The notes under the pieces: model-generated
Seen by the model: the letters and a program-made list of their open reading frames with translations, nothing else
Told to the model about the DNA's origin: nothing
Databases searched by the model: none
In this document: positions 12,095 to 25,733 of the stretch, one piece after another
Layout of the letters: every line of letters starts with the position of its first letter
Numbering within the stretch: position 1 is the stretch's first letter
Origin: Butyriboletus loyo
Lineage: Eukaryota; Basidiomycota; Agaricomycetes; Boletales; Boletaceae
Length of the DNA stretch: 64,000 nt
Direction of reading: 5' to 3'
Assembly: GCA_038093515.1 (NCBI GenBank)
Contig: JBBPSI010000089.1
Location: forward strand, 32,433-96,432
Translations under genes and position numbers: made by a program

Positions 12095-15000
12095 TTACTG
12101 CGCGCTCGATTCAGGCATCATTGTTAGTACGGGGGAGCGCATCTCCACCCCGTGCCCTCGGCGATAATACAACGGAAGACCAATCCCATCAATATGGTAC
12201 TGTTCCCCGACCAATTCCTTGACCGCAACCATCAGCTTGTCCAGACGTGTCACGATGCCAAATGCAGTGGACACGCCGACACAGAAAGTCCTGCGATGGC
12301 ACGCTCGGGAATGAAAAAAAATCGAAACGGAAGAGGGGGAGATGACGTACGAATATTGCAAGCTCTCCAGCGTTTCTTCTGTTAACACTTTTGGCAGACC
12401 AAAATCCTCATCGGATTCTTCGTGTACGACATTCAAACCATGATGGCGCTTCATGAAACGATCGAGGAGTGGACATGGTGTTACTTGGGGAAGGGGATTT
12501 CCAGTTCGAAGAGAAGATGATATCAGGCCTAACGAAGACGTTCAGGGAACTCTCCTCAAGGAAATGGGAACCACGTACTCATGACAGCCAACACGTCGCC
12601 CTGGAAGTCCGCATCCGACATCCGCGTCCGCTTCAAGAACGCATGAGTCCATGCAGGCTCCATTTGCTCGAGGACCGATGCCAAATGAGACAATAGAATT
12701 GTTATTTGGCTGTGCAAGTCCATGAGCAACGGAATGACAGTAACGGAAGAGAGATACCGCACATCTGCAACTCCAAAATCCGTTGATACCTCTCAGCGGG
12801 CCATTTACCCCGGAGCGAGAACTGTAAGACATGAATGAGCACATGAATGTCAAACGCGATGGATATTTGGGACAAACCTCGTACACAACATTTGCTTTTA
12901 ACATACTAGACCTCTTCAATTTGCTTTGGATAGCAAGAATGTGCTGAACAAGTACAGCTGTCTCACCCTCCTTCTTCGTGTTTGCAAAAGAGATCACGGA
13001 ACAGTACACGGACCCGATTTCCGCCGCGGTGGTAGCCAATGTCTTTCGTTGATATAGACGAATTGTCGTCGACGGAGGAAGAAACGAGAAGATACTATGC
13101 AAGCACTCAACATAGAGGTGTTGGTGCGAGGGAAAAAAATTACCCAGCAGCCACTACGCCGACTGTCACGAGGACAAACCGTCTCTATTAAGGGGGATAA
13201 GAAAAAGGTGATGAACAATTTGCAGGATTTACCCAGGCAAAATCAATGCCGTATCCTGGCGAGGATGCTGAAGGAAGATGTGTGTCTTGGTACGAGTATC
13301 CAAAAACCTTTGGGTTTCAGTCAGACCTTAGGAACACAAGATCAATGGTCACTAGGCGTACCAAAGCAGCCGTGATCCATATGATCAAGTTGGTCATCGG
13401 AGGAACAGGCCAATAGAGGCAGATGAAGAAAAAGAATGGGAAACAGACAAAACATACAGCTGCCAAACCAAAGGCATTTCCTTGGCCAGATCCTGCTGAT
13501 ATATACCTGGTGTGCGTTCATCAGGTCTCGTTGTATGCGTGAGTTTTACGGCACGGACCACATCACAGTACCAATGATTCCTCCGACAAAGGTGCTGATT
13601 ATCCGTGCCACAAGCCCAAAGGTAGTGTCCCCGCGGAATCGAGCTAGAGTAAGCTGGCCCATAATGCTGTCCACAATGAGATACCCAAATTTTGCAACGT
13701 AAGCAGTACACGAACTTACACAGCCCACACAAATTTGTTTTCTTGTGGTCGTGGTCAGCCAGTGCGTAGTAAAACCGTTAAACAAACCTACTATATGCAA
13801 AAAGTGCGGTTGACTCGAAGAACGACGGCAACGATAGTATGACTATAATCAAGCCATTATCTGAATTATTCTGGCCGAGGAAATAAGCGGAATGTCTCAC
13901 TTGTTAATATGCCAGCTTTCAAGGCATAAAGGGCGTTTCCCCCTCCAATTTCTTTCGTTCTATGATACATCCAGTTCACGGTCTTCTCCAGTGCATTTCG
14001 GGGAGGCAAAGCATCAGGATCTCGACGGACTGCTTGTCCAAGGTCCGTCAGCGACGTCCGGTCCAAGCCAGGAATCATATCTAACAGCCACCAAGAGTCA
14101 ATCAGGACTCTCGTACGCAAATAACAAGAGAAACATACCAGGATTCTCGTCGTCATCTCTCTCTACCATCTCGGATGGTTCCCATGTCGTCTGGTGCACA
14201 AACCTCGACCAATGTATCTTAGGGAACCATACTCTTGGGGCTTTTCTCTCGGTTTCCAGTCGAATTATCTCGCCGAGCTAATCAAATAGATTAATCTTCT
14301 TTAAAGGGTAAACATGGTGATTCTTTCACATACCACGTCTTGGATGCTCGTGGCAAACTGCATCAAATGATGCTGATAGACGTAGCAGTCAAAAAGATGT
14401 CTATGAGGTGTGATCTCGCGCTCCGTCAACATTTCATCAGCAGAAGTGAACATGGCTCGGTAGGGGTCAAGGACGGTCAACCTTTGAGCCATGACCATTA
14501 GCGTTCGCGGCGCTCGATTGAAGCACAAGAAAAACCTTTTTTCGTTCGTAAACTCATCCAAATTCAACGACAATTCGCGACGCAAGTCTTCGTATTTTTT
14601 GATCTTGTCCATGCGAAATCCTTGCTTTGCCTGTCCGCCTACCCAAAAATTGAAGCGGTTATCTCTGATAGAAGCAAGCCAGTCGCACGCGCCCTGGAGC
14701 CCATGCTCACAGCTTTTGAGCAAGTCCTGACAGCTGGTGCTCAATAGTTGGGTGGCCCTTGCAACGTGCGCTCCCGAGTCCGGGTGGGACATATGCGTTG
14801 CTTCAAGGTTGAGATAACGGAGGGATTCAAAAACCCCTACGGCCGACTCCGTTCTTGGAGCGCGAGATAATGCCGAATGAAGAAGTGAACTATGCGTACG
14901 AGCAGTGTGATGTGAAGTAGTGTGCCTATGCGGCGAATGTCCCCGTTTGCGATGATGGATCCCCGTATGGTGATGCACACGTGAAGCGAAGTGATGGCGC

Positions 15001-16659
15001 TGGTGCGAGTGCCTCTCCGTCCCATGATCCAAGGATTCAAGACGATCCCCTTTTTCTGCACTGACAAGTGGCTGGTCGTGGCCTGGGGATGGAGGTCGAG
15101 AATGAGACGGGGAAGACAATACAGGAGTTGCAGGAGTTGATGGAGCAGGGGTGAAGGGAAATTTCTCTCTTGTTGGGTCGATCAGTGTATAGTACACACT
15201 CATGCCGCTTGCCTTGACAATGAGCTGCTTTGTTAAAGAATGAAGTCGAGTATAATCTGTAGGTGCAAAGCGGCAGTAAATGACGTCGAGCTTTTGCAGA
15301 CGGGTTGCAGACGCGAGCATAGCAAGTGCACCCTCTGCTCTGCTAACAGCTGCAGTGATTGAGGTTGCGGAAAAGTCGGAAGCAGTAACATCTTGCCGTA
15401 GACGCTGGCTGTGTTCCTTGGTCGCCGAGACAAGCGATGACAACACATCTTGTAGGCGCATAGTGAATATGGTTGACTCAGAAGTTGGGTATAATACAAG
15501 GGATAGAATCAGAGCAACGGCTGAATGGAAAGTCAGTGGAAGAACGACTGTTTTTCCAACCTAAGGCTGTGTCAATCGTGTATGAGTACATAGTTGGTTG
15601 ACGGACCAAGTAGTATGGATATGGAAACAGAACAGCTGTAGTCAGAGAAATGTCTGAACCATCGTCAGCTGGTATTAAACGAATGGGTTAGTATTGTCTC
15701 TCACCGATAGATATACATCCAAAGATACATGCGAAGGTGAGTGGCCCAGGGGGGATGCGCGCTTTGATATACAAGAAAACGCAGCTTCCAATGAAAAGAA
15801 ATACAGCAATTATGACAGTGGGCTAAATTTCCACATATAAACCAGAGGCGTCGATGATGGTCTAAAAGCCAACTTACAGCAGGTTCGACGTATTGGCCAG
15901 TAATGATATTCGCGAGAGATGCAGTTGGGTCCTTATTAAAACGCGCAATGTCCGCCAACTTGATGCCCAGACAGGACCAACTGTGGAAAGATTCAGTTGT
16001 TGAGTCGCATATAAGTGTCGTAAGACTACTAACGCCCAACCAGATACCACGAATGTTAGGATCCCAAGTTCCCGCTGTAGCACGGAAACAAATGGGTCAC
16101 TTGGAGGAGAAAGAAATGATGCTACGTGTCAACCAGTTCAGAAAATGGCTCGAGACAGATACCCTAATAGTTTACCAATGATGATCAAGAAAGCTGCCTA
16201 GAAGTTCCTCAGATCAAGCGAAAGAGAAATAGAGTGGAAAACACTCACTTGTCCCATCACATTCAGCGTCGTCGGGATGAGAAACAACAAGAGACAAATC
16301 CAAGCGGCCAAGGCACTTCGTAAAACTGGTTTCCATTTCGACCAAGTCCAGTTCGCGGGTATCCACTGTAATGTGGGCGGAAGGTCTGCGAGATACCGAA
16401 ATGGTACTGATTTAGCAGGAGTGACCACAGTGTCGACGACGTTTGGATGAACAGTCCTCTCTTTGTCGGCGACCTCTGCCGAGATGTTATGTAACGAATC
16501 AGGGGTAGCAAGACTGGTAACTGGCTGTGTTTGCTCTGACGATGTCCTTTCATGCGACCAAACTGCCAATGGAAGACCGATACCATCTTCTTGTTGGTCG
16601 TCTGGCATGAGCGCTAACGCGGATTCAGATAAGACAACCTGAGGAGAAACACTGATCAT
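12095..16659 (-). CDS. ArAE_2/BRE4-like 'putative ER transporter' membrane protein
   Basis: Twenty exons close in frame to 1185 residues. Exons 1-10: 16659-16249, 16197-16176, 16121-16034, 15980-15878, 15822-15705, 15653-15607, 15560-14334, 14277-14139, 14080-13901, 13842-13792. Exons 11-20: 13741-13720, 13666-13559, 13506-13362, 13307-13233, 13184-13144, 13094-12878, 12821-12763, 12709-12579, 12528-12351, 12290-12095. The N-terminal six-helix unit (ArAE_2_N) has WTWSKWKPVLRSALAAW, FLSPPSDPFVSVLQRE and ARIPPGPLTF. A long soluble segment rich in His and Ser (around SHQRHHFASRVHHHTGIHH) follows. A second helix set has MGQLTLARFRGDTTFGL and GSGQGNAFGLAAV, then a DUF2421 tail with GDVLAVMSLISS and VGVSTAFG. 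Relatives include S. pombe brefeldin A-sensitivity protein Bre4; bacterial relatives export aromatic acids. The substrate here is unknown. The start follows an in-frame TAA. Confidence 0.88.
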
Positions 16660-17521
16660 TGATGGTTACATTACGTCATAACCCCACGTACCATGTGACT
16701 CGTTCTGACCTAATATTTTCCCTTTTTTGAAAGACTCATGATAGTTCCGGATCGTACCAAAGTTCCCTTCCCGCGAATGGGACCAGGCAGTGACCATGAT
16801 GGTTCGGTAAACAGGTTCTGCATTCTACGCAGCCCTTGATCTCCTCACCCTCACCCTCATCTTGGCAAACGAAGCGGACAAGCCTTCGAAGGAGGGGAAG
16901 GTTGTTGCTTATGCAAGTCGTGTACTATTTGCCAACTTCTCCATATGACCAGCGACCACCACGAGACGCTACCCGAGGGACTAATCCCCGCAACCACCTT
17001 GGACGGCCTACTCGTAAATTCGAAAAGCTTACGAAGTGCGTAGACTCCGAGACATGATTGTATACCAGCATTGAACTGCTACTGGTCTGCTTGGCGGCTC
17101 CGCCGAGGTCTCAGTCCGACGTCGATTTGTCCACCCTCATGGCGCTGCGAGTGCGAGATCTTACGACCTATTTTATACGTACTGTCCATTTGATGTGTCT
17201 CGGACGAAGATAAAAATGATGCCAACTCGTTCAATGAAGTGCTGTACAACTCGACCTGAAGTCATCGGTGGTGAATGCGAAAACAATACCATGAATCAAC
17301 CATATCGCTTGCACATACACCCCCCAACCTTGCAAAGTACACAGAGATCGCTGTCCCATCCCAAAAGCTGTGATAATATTAATACCGAAGCGTTGTGGGT
17401 TACCAGACACTCTCCAGCTGTCATTATTAATTTATTGATATAAACATCCAAGTATACCCTAAATTCCAGGGCCGTTCGAGCCGTAGACACCCACGGGCTG
17501 CGCAGTAGTCTAATCTATCAT
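16660..17521. other. Intergenic
   Basis: Promoter side of the leftward BRE4-like gene and 3' side of the leftward DUF6533-type gene. Nothing else is supported. Confidence 0.6.
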
Positions 17522-19177
17522 TTATGCAAAAATTTCGATTTGCTGTGTGCCTTGTGGAGGATGGCTGAGACCCTCATTGAACTGTATGGGGCTGAGCTCT
17601 TCCCCGAATCCACTCATATGCACCCTATTTTCGTGTTCCTTCACGTTGATGACCAGCCGAGGGGCAAACCAAAATGGAAGGAAGGTCTGCAGCGCCAGCG
17701 ATATAGCTATGTAGACAGTCTGTAGTGTCGATTGGTATATACACGTGAGCACTGGTACCGAAGCTTTGAATTGTCTACTCACTGGTGCAGAAGTTTCGTA
17801 ATTTCCAATATCCAAGGCGGTAGCCGCGATATTACTGAAAAAATTATATCAGATCAGCCAAATGATCGATTGGCGAGGTAGACGTACATGGCGAAATAGA
17901 TTGTGCTGTCCCGAACTAAGATTTGCACAAGGTCGCTCACTTTCCACATTTTGGGTGCTTTGGAACGCCAAAGCCTCCCAGCATCAGCAACGAAATAACT
18001 GAACGCAAAACCAAATAGCAAAATCTCAAAGGCCAGTGTAGGGAATTGTGCAGATATTAAGAGGGTCGACAACGGAATCGTGGTACTGCACACATAGGTG
18101 CCTGAAATGTTGGCTTCAGCGGCTAGATAACAAACGTCTTGTGAGTGACTGGTTGGTTTCTGCATGCAGCACTTACAAGTAAGATGACTGCTGGGACCTA
18201 TAGCCAGTAGTAACATGGTAATGCACGCAGCATATTTCGCAACAAAACTGATCACCATGGTGACCAGGACCCACTTTGGTGAGTTCAGAACGCCACTCGA
18301 ACTGTGGCTCAGAGCGTATATCCTTTTCATCATAATTACTATGAACACGACGTCAGACCATAGCCCCAACAGAGTGCAAAGTTCGAAAAACGTACTGTCC
18401 ATAGCGACCCGAAAGACGTATGGACCCCACATACGAATTTCATACCATGCGAGACCTGACGGTCAAACGCATCCGTCAGCAACGCTGAATTACTGAGAAA
18501 GCAACTCGCCCACATCTAGAATACAAGGGAAAAAAGGAAAAAAAAAAGGTTAGATCCCCCTTCAGGATGCACCAGGGAGCTTCTTACTCCTGCCAGTCGG
18601 ATTCAATCAGATGTGCCAGAATTGTACAGATGCAAAGCAACTTACGTTCGGAGTCCAAATCACATTACCCATATCTAGGTTCGTGAGTACTTCAGACATA
18701 TGGACGGTGCAAAATTCCTTACAAAACATGTTATCCCTGAAATGTCGTTAACTCGATCAAGTCCCTCGTTAATCTTCGTGGACGTACAATATCAAGAAAA
18801 AACTCAGGTATCGCACGATCGCATACAGTAACGTGACCAGATTCCATTCTCTAGCCTTTGCAACATCAGTCGAGGGAAGGATTGTGCGAGAACCTCGCTT
18901 ACCCAGATAAGGTCAACCTAATCAACGTATCAGTATTTTCTCGACATCTGGGGAACAGCTAAACCTCACCTCGCTCCCGAACGCGAGCACTACAGCAATC
19001 GACAAACACGCAGATCAGCTAAAAATATAACGAATGGCACCCAAACCTACGATAATCATACAGAAGCGCAGCAGCGCTTGCAGCTAATAGATGATAGACT
19101 GAGCGCCTCTGATGATCAAAGGTGCACAAGAGACAACCAACCTTGGCAGAATCCGATCTGCTGGAGGTACAAAACAT
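17522..19177 (-). CDS. DUF6533-type seven-helix membrane protein
   Basis: Multi-exon gene of about a dozen exons. The N-terminus has LLYDYLLAFGSEVDLIWAREWN followed by TLLYAIVRYLSF, the DUF6533 signature (YDYLLT..SEVDLIW...RYL). It is assembled from exons 19177-19142, 19108-19051, 18989-18970, 18917-18903 and 18855 onward. Later exons give CGRVAFSGLAWYEIRMWGP, IIMMKRIYALSHSS, several hydrophobic helices, FSYFVADAGRLWRS and a last exon reading TVYIAISLALQTFLPFWFAPR before a hydrophilic tail. This layout of a short N-terminal module, seven helices and a cytosolic tail is typical of an expanded Agaricomycete family with no established function. A receptor-like role has been suggested from topology only. 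The first exon and start are the least certain part. Confidence 0.72.
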
Positions 19178-22100
19178 CGCTGGAAAAATTGCCCATCCTG
19201 GAGAGACTGGTCTGGATACGAAGTGTCTAGTCAGCTTTTTATGTCTGTTCCGTTCATTGATACCGGTAGCACTATGCTGTTCAATGAGTCGTTTCATTCA
19301 CGCGGGCGATTCCCATGTTTCCCCTTGCGCAGGAACGTCGGCCGAAAAATGAGCTTGGTATCCGTTCTTTCCAGCACTGCAACTTTTGAGGGCCCTCACT
19401 AGATTCGCTGGGTCCGCCGAGAAGGTACGGTGGGCAGTGTTCAACGTTCCATATCGCTCGGCTAGACACGGAATAGATCAAAGGGTCCGGCAGTGTTCAG
19501 CGCCCAACGTTTAACTTTGATCGGATAAAGCCGGGATTAAGGCCGGTGAGAACGACACAACTGACAAGGATAAAGTTAATGAAATCACGTACCACAGACA
19601 AGGACAAACGTTATTCAACATTGCGATGGATGTGGCAGCTACATACACAACCTGGAATACCAATGGAGTAATGGCTACCAGTGGATGAACACAGTGCCCT
19701 TCAAGCCCAGCAGGCTCTGGGACCATTAAAATGAGACGAAATGAAAGCACGCATGAAGTCGCTCGTGTTTCGAAAGCCAAGGGGATAATCTGTCATGTAT
19801 GTCCGAGTCGTCGCATCCATGCCAGTGTGTGTAAGTGCACCTCGGTAATAAGGTGGAATTGTAAGTAAGTAACCGCTGACACCTGGTTTGGTATGACCTA
19901 CTATCATAGAGCAGATCCAGGGAGGGACACCCAACACACAGCAATCCATCTAGTGCACTTGGAAAGCTGAGGACAGCGTGCAGGCGCACATATCATTACT
20001 AATACACTCAATTGAAACAGCAATAGTAATTCATACCTCACGTGATCCGGGAGGCCATTCAAGAAATCTAAAATAAAATTCATTCATCCATCCATCCAAC
20101 AACGTTGTGCTTTCGGACACCTGCGCAACTCACCTGTGCTCTGCACTCATTCATATTCTTCACGCGCCGTTATCTCCCGAGATTCTGCGTGACTGCTAGC
20201 GGCGGTGACTACGGCTGGAATGTGTGGATAAGGCCGTCCAGTTGAGTGGACGATACGGAACGTCGAGTAACCGAAAACCTCGTGGATACACGGAATACAG
20301 GGGGGAATTTGCGTCAGTCTACCACTCTCTTCCAGGCCATGTAGGTTCCCCAAGGCAAGTTCGACATCACAGTGCACGCACAGAGGTACGGTCGACACCT
20401 GGTCGGGGGACTAATATAGTTGTCTGCTCACAGCTCAATTTCATCAAGGGTCGATGGGATCATGCCAGTCTCGAGGCAGACGAACGCTTCAAGCTCCTTA
20501 TATATGACGTCCACTTCGGGTGTCCTGCTCTGTCCGCCGAGGGGCCCGGAGGGGGTGAGACATTTGGCGAAGGTCTCTCCGTCCCAGTGGAGCAGGGCTA
20601 GAACGAAAATGGTCATTCTGCAATGGTTAGCTTGTTGATTTGAGTGTCAGCGTTACCGACCACTGGGTTGACTCAGAGGCAAGACGCTCGCAACAAATTT
20701 CAACAGCCAGGTTGGTCATGTTCACTGACCAGACCATGGCCGGGATCGTGACGTTCACCCCAGAACCTATCGGCGAAGAAAAACGGAGCGATGAGGGATG
20801 AGAATCAGGGACTGGGGTCCGGGTGCTTGGGTGATAGATTGCAGTCAGCAGACACAACTTCCAAAACGATGGGGCTGGATAACATATTACATCGGGCGTC
20901 TCGAAGGTAATCCAGACGCGATCGGTATTCTTCCTCGGAATGGAAAAGTAATCCTCCGCCGAATGTACGGTTTCTCTATTGCATCCATCTGGATCGTCTC
21001 CATGCTGATGCTTGTCGACCTTGCAGTTTACACTGGACCGCGTCGATGGGGTTGGTAACGAATGCAATACACCATTTTGATTGGTGGGCGATTCATCCAG
21101 GAAAATGACTTTGTCTTGAAGAACCCGGGGTCATCGTCTGAGAACTGGAAACTCATTCCCTCGGGCGATGGGAGATACATGTCCATCTCTTTCACAACAT
21201 CTGAGAAGACAGAACGATACTAACAGCATGGAGCATCAAAAGCGATTCTGGCAGAAAACCATGCTTGTCCTCTAACTCGGCCGCTCTACCGTATCCGGTC
21301 AGCCCGTCCGATACATGGAAAACGAGAACGTATTCCCTGACTGAACCTCTACATCGTTGCGCTACAGGAAAATTTCCCAGAGCCCTCGCGCGCAAATGTC
21401 CTAATGATTGTAATGTTCGAAGGAGGAGGGGAAGACGTATGAAGGTCGCCCGTGTCAGATGAGTAGATTCACTCGCTTTGCACTTCCTGACGGCTGTAGT
21501 GGATTTCCTTCGCCTTGTGCTACCTTCAGCGTCAATCCTGCCTAGGTGGGCCATTTACTTGAATACCAGTCTTCGAAGCGCTCTCGATAGGACCGTGTGT
21601 CGATTGTCCTTTGGATTTTCAGGCTTGCCAATAATACGGTTGCCTTTCTTGTCACATCGACAAGTGAATACGGATATCTGTTGATTTGACGGCTTCGAGG
21701 CTAACGCTATGATATCGCGAGTCATCAAAAAATTGAGCTGAAGAAAGGAAAGTGCCGGGGGTATCGGTGTTACCTTCGTACTGTGCCTATACATTTGTTC
21801 TGCGTGACACTCTTTGCCGATTATCAGGCATTGGTGAGAGAAATACCACGGGAAAAACCTGAGACCCGCTGTAATTTTCAACGCCCGGAACGTCCCACTG
21901 GCACTAGTAATTCTGATGCTCTTGAGGATGATCAACAGAGAGTGTCGAGCGTCGAGCGTTATCCGTGTGTGGGGTCAGGGTGGAGTACCGAAGTTCTGAC
22001 AGGTACCTAACTGCAAACCGCAGGGTCTTTTTTTTCCATGCTCAGAATCACCGCGTCCGTACATCATCTCAAGCTGAAGATGTCTTAAAATTGCTTTGCC

Positions 22101-22337
22101 ATAGCAGTGGGGTCTAATTCGAATTTTTGACCAATAGATTCATAGTATCACAGATCCATTGAAATGGCGTATTGGTCGCTGACACATTGACATCGCTACA
22201 CCAAGAAGACGAAGAAAAGGACAAAAAAAAAAAGGGGGGGGGATGTCAAACGTGGTCGGTGGTGGCGAAAGCATAATAATATACACGCTCAATGATACAC
22301 TTTTAGCTTCTTTGCTCCCCTTGCGTTCCGCCATGTT
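19178..22337. other. Unresolved region with possible decayed coding pieces
   Basis: No gene could be closed here. Minus-strand pieces at about 21935-21555, 21205-21040, 21010-20627 and 20616-20428 look protein-like and partly joinable, for example an acceptor before a stretch reading VVKEMDMYLPSPEGM at about 21203, and ELEAFVCLETGM near the low end. I recognise no family. They could be an unusual multi-exon gene, a pseudogene or chance. The rest (19178-20400) shows nothing recognisable. Confidence 0.3.
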
Positions 22338-24303
22338 TTATATCTTCTCATCGATGTTGATGTGCACGGCCTTGACAGCGGTGTAGCTAGTGCGGTATCT
22401 CAGTAAACCAATACACACCGGTGATAGGGGGAAAAGACGTACTTTTGCAACGCATACTCGCCCAACTCCCTCCCGATACCACTCTGCTTGAAGCCACCGA
22501 ATGGCACAGCCGAACTCAACTGATTCACACAATTGACCCATGCCGTTCCCGCCTTGAGTCGGTGCGCCGTCTTGATTGCCCGGTTCAGGTTCTGGGTGAA
22601 CACGGCTGCAGCGAGACCGTACACGGATTCGTTGGCCTGTCTAATCACGTCTTCCTCGTCCTTGAATTTGATAACAACACCGACGGGACCAAAAATTTCT
22701 TCTTGGACGATCTTCATGTCCGGAGAAGTGTTGGTGAAGATGGTGGGTCGGATAAAGTAGCCTTCATTGCCTTGACGTTCACCGCCGACTTCGATCTTGG
22801 CACCAGCTTCCTTGCCGGATTGGATGTAACCCATGATACGCTATAGAATTCAAATGCATGAGATACGGGAAATGAGATGCGAGGTGTGCTGGCTTCGAGA
22901 CCACTGACATTGAATTGGATCTCAGAGACTTGAGGACCCTGGAAGGTCTCTGGGTTGAAGGGGTCCCCGACCTTGAGTGACCGAGCCTTCTCAGTGAAGA
23001 GCTTGAGGAACTCATCATAGATGCCCTCCTGGACAAAGATACGTGATCCAGCACAACATGTCTGACCATGATTCCAGCTGCCGGTGACGTCAGTCCTTCG
23101 ACTTCACTCAAGGTTTGATATATAGGGAGGACGAACAAGATACCAAACGCGGCCCAGTTCACGGCCTGCCCCAAATCCGCATCATCGAAGATGATGTTGG
23201 GGCTCTTGCCGCCCAATTCCAAGGTCACATTCTTCAGGTTGCTCTTGGAGGATGCTTCTAAGACCTTGCGACCGACAAGCGTCGAACCAGTGAAGGCGAC
23301 TTTGTCGATCTTCATGTGGTGAGAGATGGCATTGCCGACAGTGTTACCATAGCCAATGAGAATGTTGACGACACCAGGAGGGAAACCAGCCTCGTTGATG
23401 AGGTGGGCCATGCGGAGCGCAGTCAGGGGTGTGAACTCGGAGGGCTTAAGAATAACTGTGTTTCCAGTTGCCAGTGCGGGCCCAAGTTTCCAGGCCAACA
23501 TGAGTACTACGAATACAGAGTTGAATGTCAGATCACGACGCCAGGACAGTGTGCGCTACTCACGAGGGAAGTTCCAGGGAATGATTTGCCCGACGACACC
23601 AATAGGTTCGTGGCGAGAGTAGGTAAGTTTAGATTCGGTGGTCTGTGCGCGTTTGATTGAGGACGTCCGCACGATGGAATGAAGTATCCATTAGGAACAC
23701 ACCTCTTGTACCCGACCGGTGATCTTGTCCGCCCAACCAGCGTAATAGCGTATACAGTCGATGGAACCAGCCACGTCGGCATTTCTGGCCCAATAGAATG
23801 TTTTGCCTACATGGATCAGTACACTAGTATCGATGCTTATACATCCAAAGTGACGCACCATTGTCGAGTGCCTCGAGAGCGGCAAGTTCATCTGCGTGGG
23901 CCTCCATCAACCCGGAAAGCTTTCCGAGGAGGACGCTGCGTTGAGCACCCGAGGCATTCAAACCCCAGACGGTATCGAAGGCTTTCTGGGCAGCATCGAC
24001 GGCAGTGTCGACGTCCTTGGCGGTGGCTTCGGAAACAGAAGTGACGACCTTTCCGGTCGCTGATCAACGTGGTTGATCAGAGGAGGATTTGGACAAATGC
24101 TTCACACGCACATGGGTTGACAACACTAGCGAACGGAGAAAGTTGTCAAATATGACAACTAGTAGATAAGGTATAGGCGCTTACTCGATGGTTGTGTGAT
24201 CAGAACCGTCGGTGAATTGGCCGTTGATGAAGATGCCAGTGTTAAAGGAGACCTTGCCCGTGTAGGCGAGTGTATTGAATTCGTGAGAGAAGGCAGTGGG
24301 CAT
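22338..24303 (-). CDS. NAD(P)+-dependent aldehyde dehydrogenase (ALDH1/2-like, cytosolic)
   Basis: Nine exons close in frame to 500 residues: 24303-24185, 24125-24112, 24059-23859, 23806-23703, 23642-23564, 23506-23137, 23077-22909, 22840-22443, 22386-22338. The order of motifs is that of class 1/2 [37 protein letters not shown] (cofactor pocket), FTGSTLVG, the general base Glu in LELGGKSPN, the nucleophile Cys in [21 protein letters not shown] and [13 protein letters not shown]. It oxidises aldehydes such as acetaldehyde to acids. Length fits the family (about 500), and no mitochondrial presequence is seen, so a cytosolic place is likely. Exon 2 is only 14 bases long but keeps the frame and the expected VVNPS junction. 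The start context is CACC-ATG. Confidence 0.95.
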
Positions 24304-24353
24304 GGTGGGTGTTGGTGAGGAAGGAGAATGGGAACAGAAAGGATAAGAATGTG

Positions 24354-24361
24354 TATATATA
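24354..24361 (-). promoter_or_regulatory. TATA-like element of the aldehyde dehydrogenase gene
   Basis: TATATATA about 50 bases upstream of the ATG at 24303, followed by a pyrimidine-rich leader. Position suits a TATA box for a short 5' UTR. Inferred from sequence only. Confidence 0.4.
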
Positions 24362-25733
24362 GGATCGGAGTCAGGGAGATAACATAATTATCTGGGATCA
24401 GATGGTCTCTTCAATAAATGATCACGCGCCGGCGTAGGATCGATCATTTGTGGAATATATGACCCACCGGACTGAGACAGTGCATGCACCAGTGATTCCC
24501 TATCTCACGACCTCGAGGAAAAAACAACGGAAGCGGCGCGGCTGCTAGAGCATGCAAGACTGTAATCTTATTGATACTGAACAGTAAGTTCTCAGAGGCC
24601 GACACAGGGGCACGGCAGCATGTACATCAAGATCCTTGTGAAGAACTGCGTATGACAGTCCCACAACCATGATATGGCAGTTGCTCAAACAGTCATCCAC
24701 CGCCGTTTGGGCCAAAATGTAACTCGCTATGAAGGGTGTACTGTCTCAATGATTTCGATCCTGGGTTCATCATGATCCCGGTGAGACATTACATAAGGCT
24801 ATTTTTTCCAAACACCTCCAAGTCGCGAACTTGTGCTTGCGCCTAGATGTCTCAATCGTGGAGCCCTCGAAATGTATAGGAGTATCAACTCACCTCCATG
24901 CCACAAACAGCACCGCAACGGTCATTCCCCCCTTGTACTTATCCTCAGGGGAGTTTGCATGCGTCTCCCGGCGCCTTATCAGATCGTTGAAAGGTACAGA
25001 AATGACACTTCCACTGCACCCCGTCTTCAATTCGATGACCGAGACCTCCAGCGCGTGAAGGACGACGTATTCGAAACTCGAGTTGGCCATGTGCGGAGTA
25101 GCAAACGAGGTTCAATAGTGCTCGTACCGATCTGATCCGATGCGTCAGGATCGCTCCACAAACCTAGGCAATGCTCCGATGTTCGCCGCACTGCCAATGT
25201 CACACCATTTGCATCGCGAGGGCAAATCGGTTCGATTGGGTTCGGGATGCGAGTATCATATCATGAGACAATAACACCGACAGAGGACGCACAGACGGGT
25301 ATGAACCCTCTTCTCTCCCCGGACCCCGGCTCTTCGAGCTCGAAACCATGATGCACATGAAATAAACGATACAACACGAAATTCGGTCTGGCGTCAGGCA
25401 GTTATACGCGTGTTCGTCTCCTCGTGAAACGTATCGGTCAAGATCTTGGCAAGGCCTACCACTGCTTTCTTGTGGTCGCTGAGGTTCCTTGGAGGTGAAC
25501 CGGATAATCGCCACCACGGGAGGTGCCGTGGTATCGTGCCACGTGGTGGGCGTCGAACGGATACTGTCCGAATGGGATCCGAGAGTAACTACTTCAGCGG
25601 CGGAGAACGAAGGGAAATGGGAGGCAGCGAGGCGTACGGGGTGTCCATTTTAAGCATTTCGAAAACGCCAAGATCAGACTAGAATATGAAAACCCGTGGT
25701 GTGCGAAAGGCGGAAAAAGGAAAAGGAAACTCA
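24362..25733. other. Intergenic between aldehyde dehydrogenase and tRNA-Pro
   Basis: About 1.4 kb in which I see no gene. Short open frames near 24830-25135 and 25446-25682 lack family features. Confidence 0.55.
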
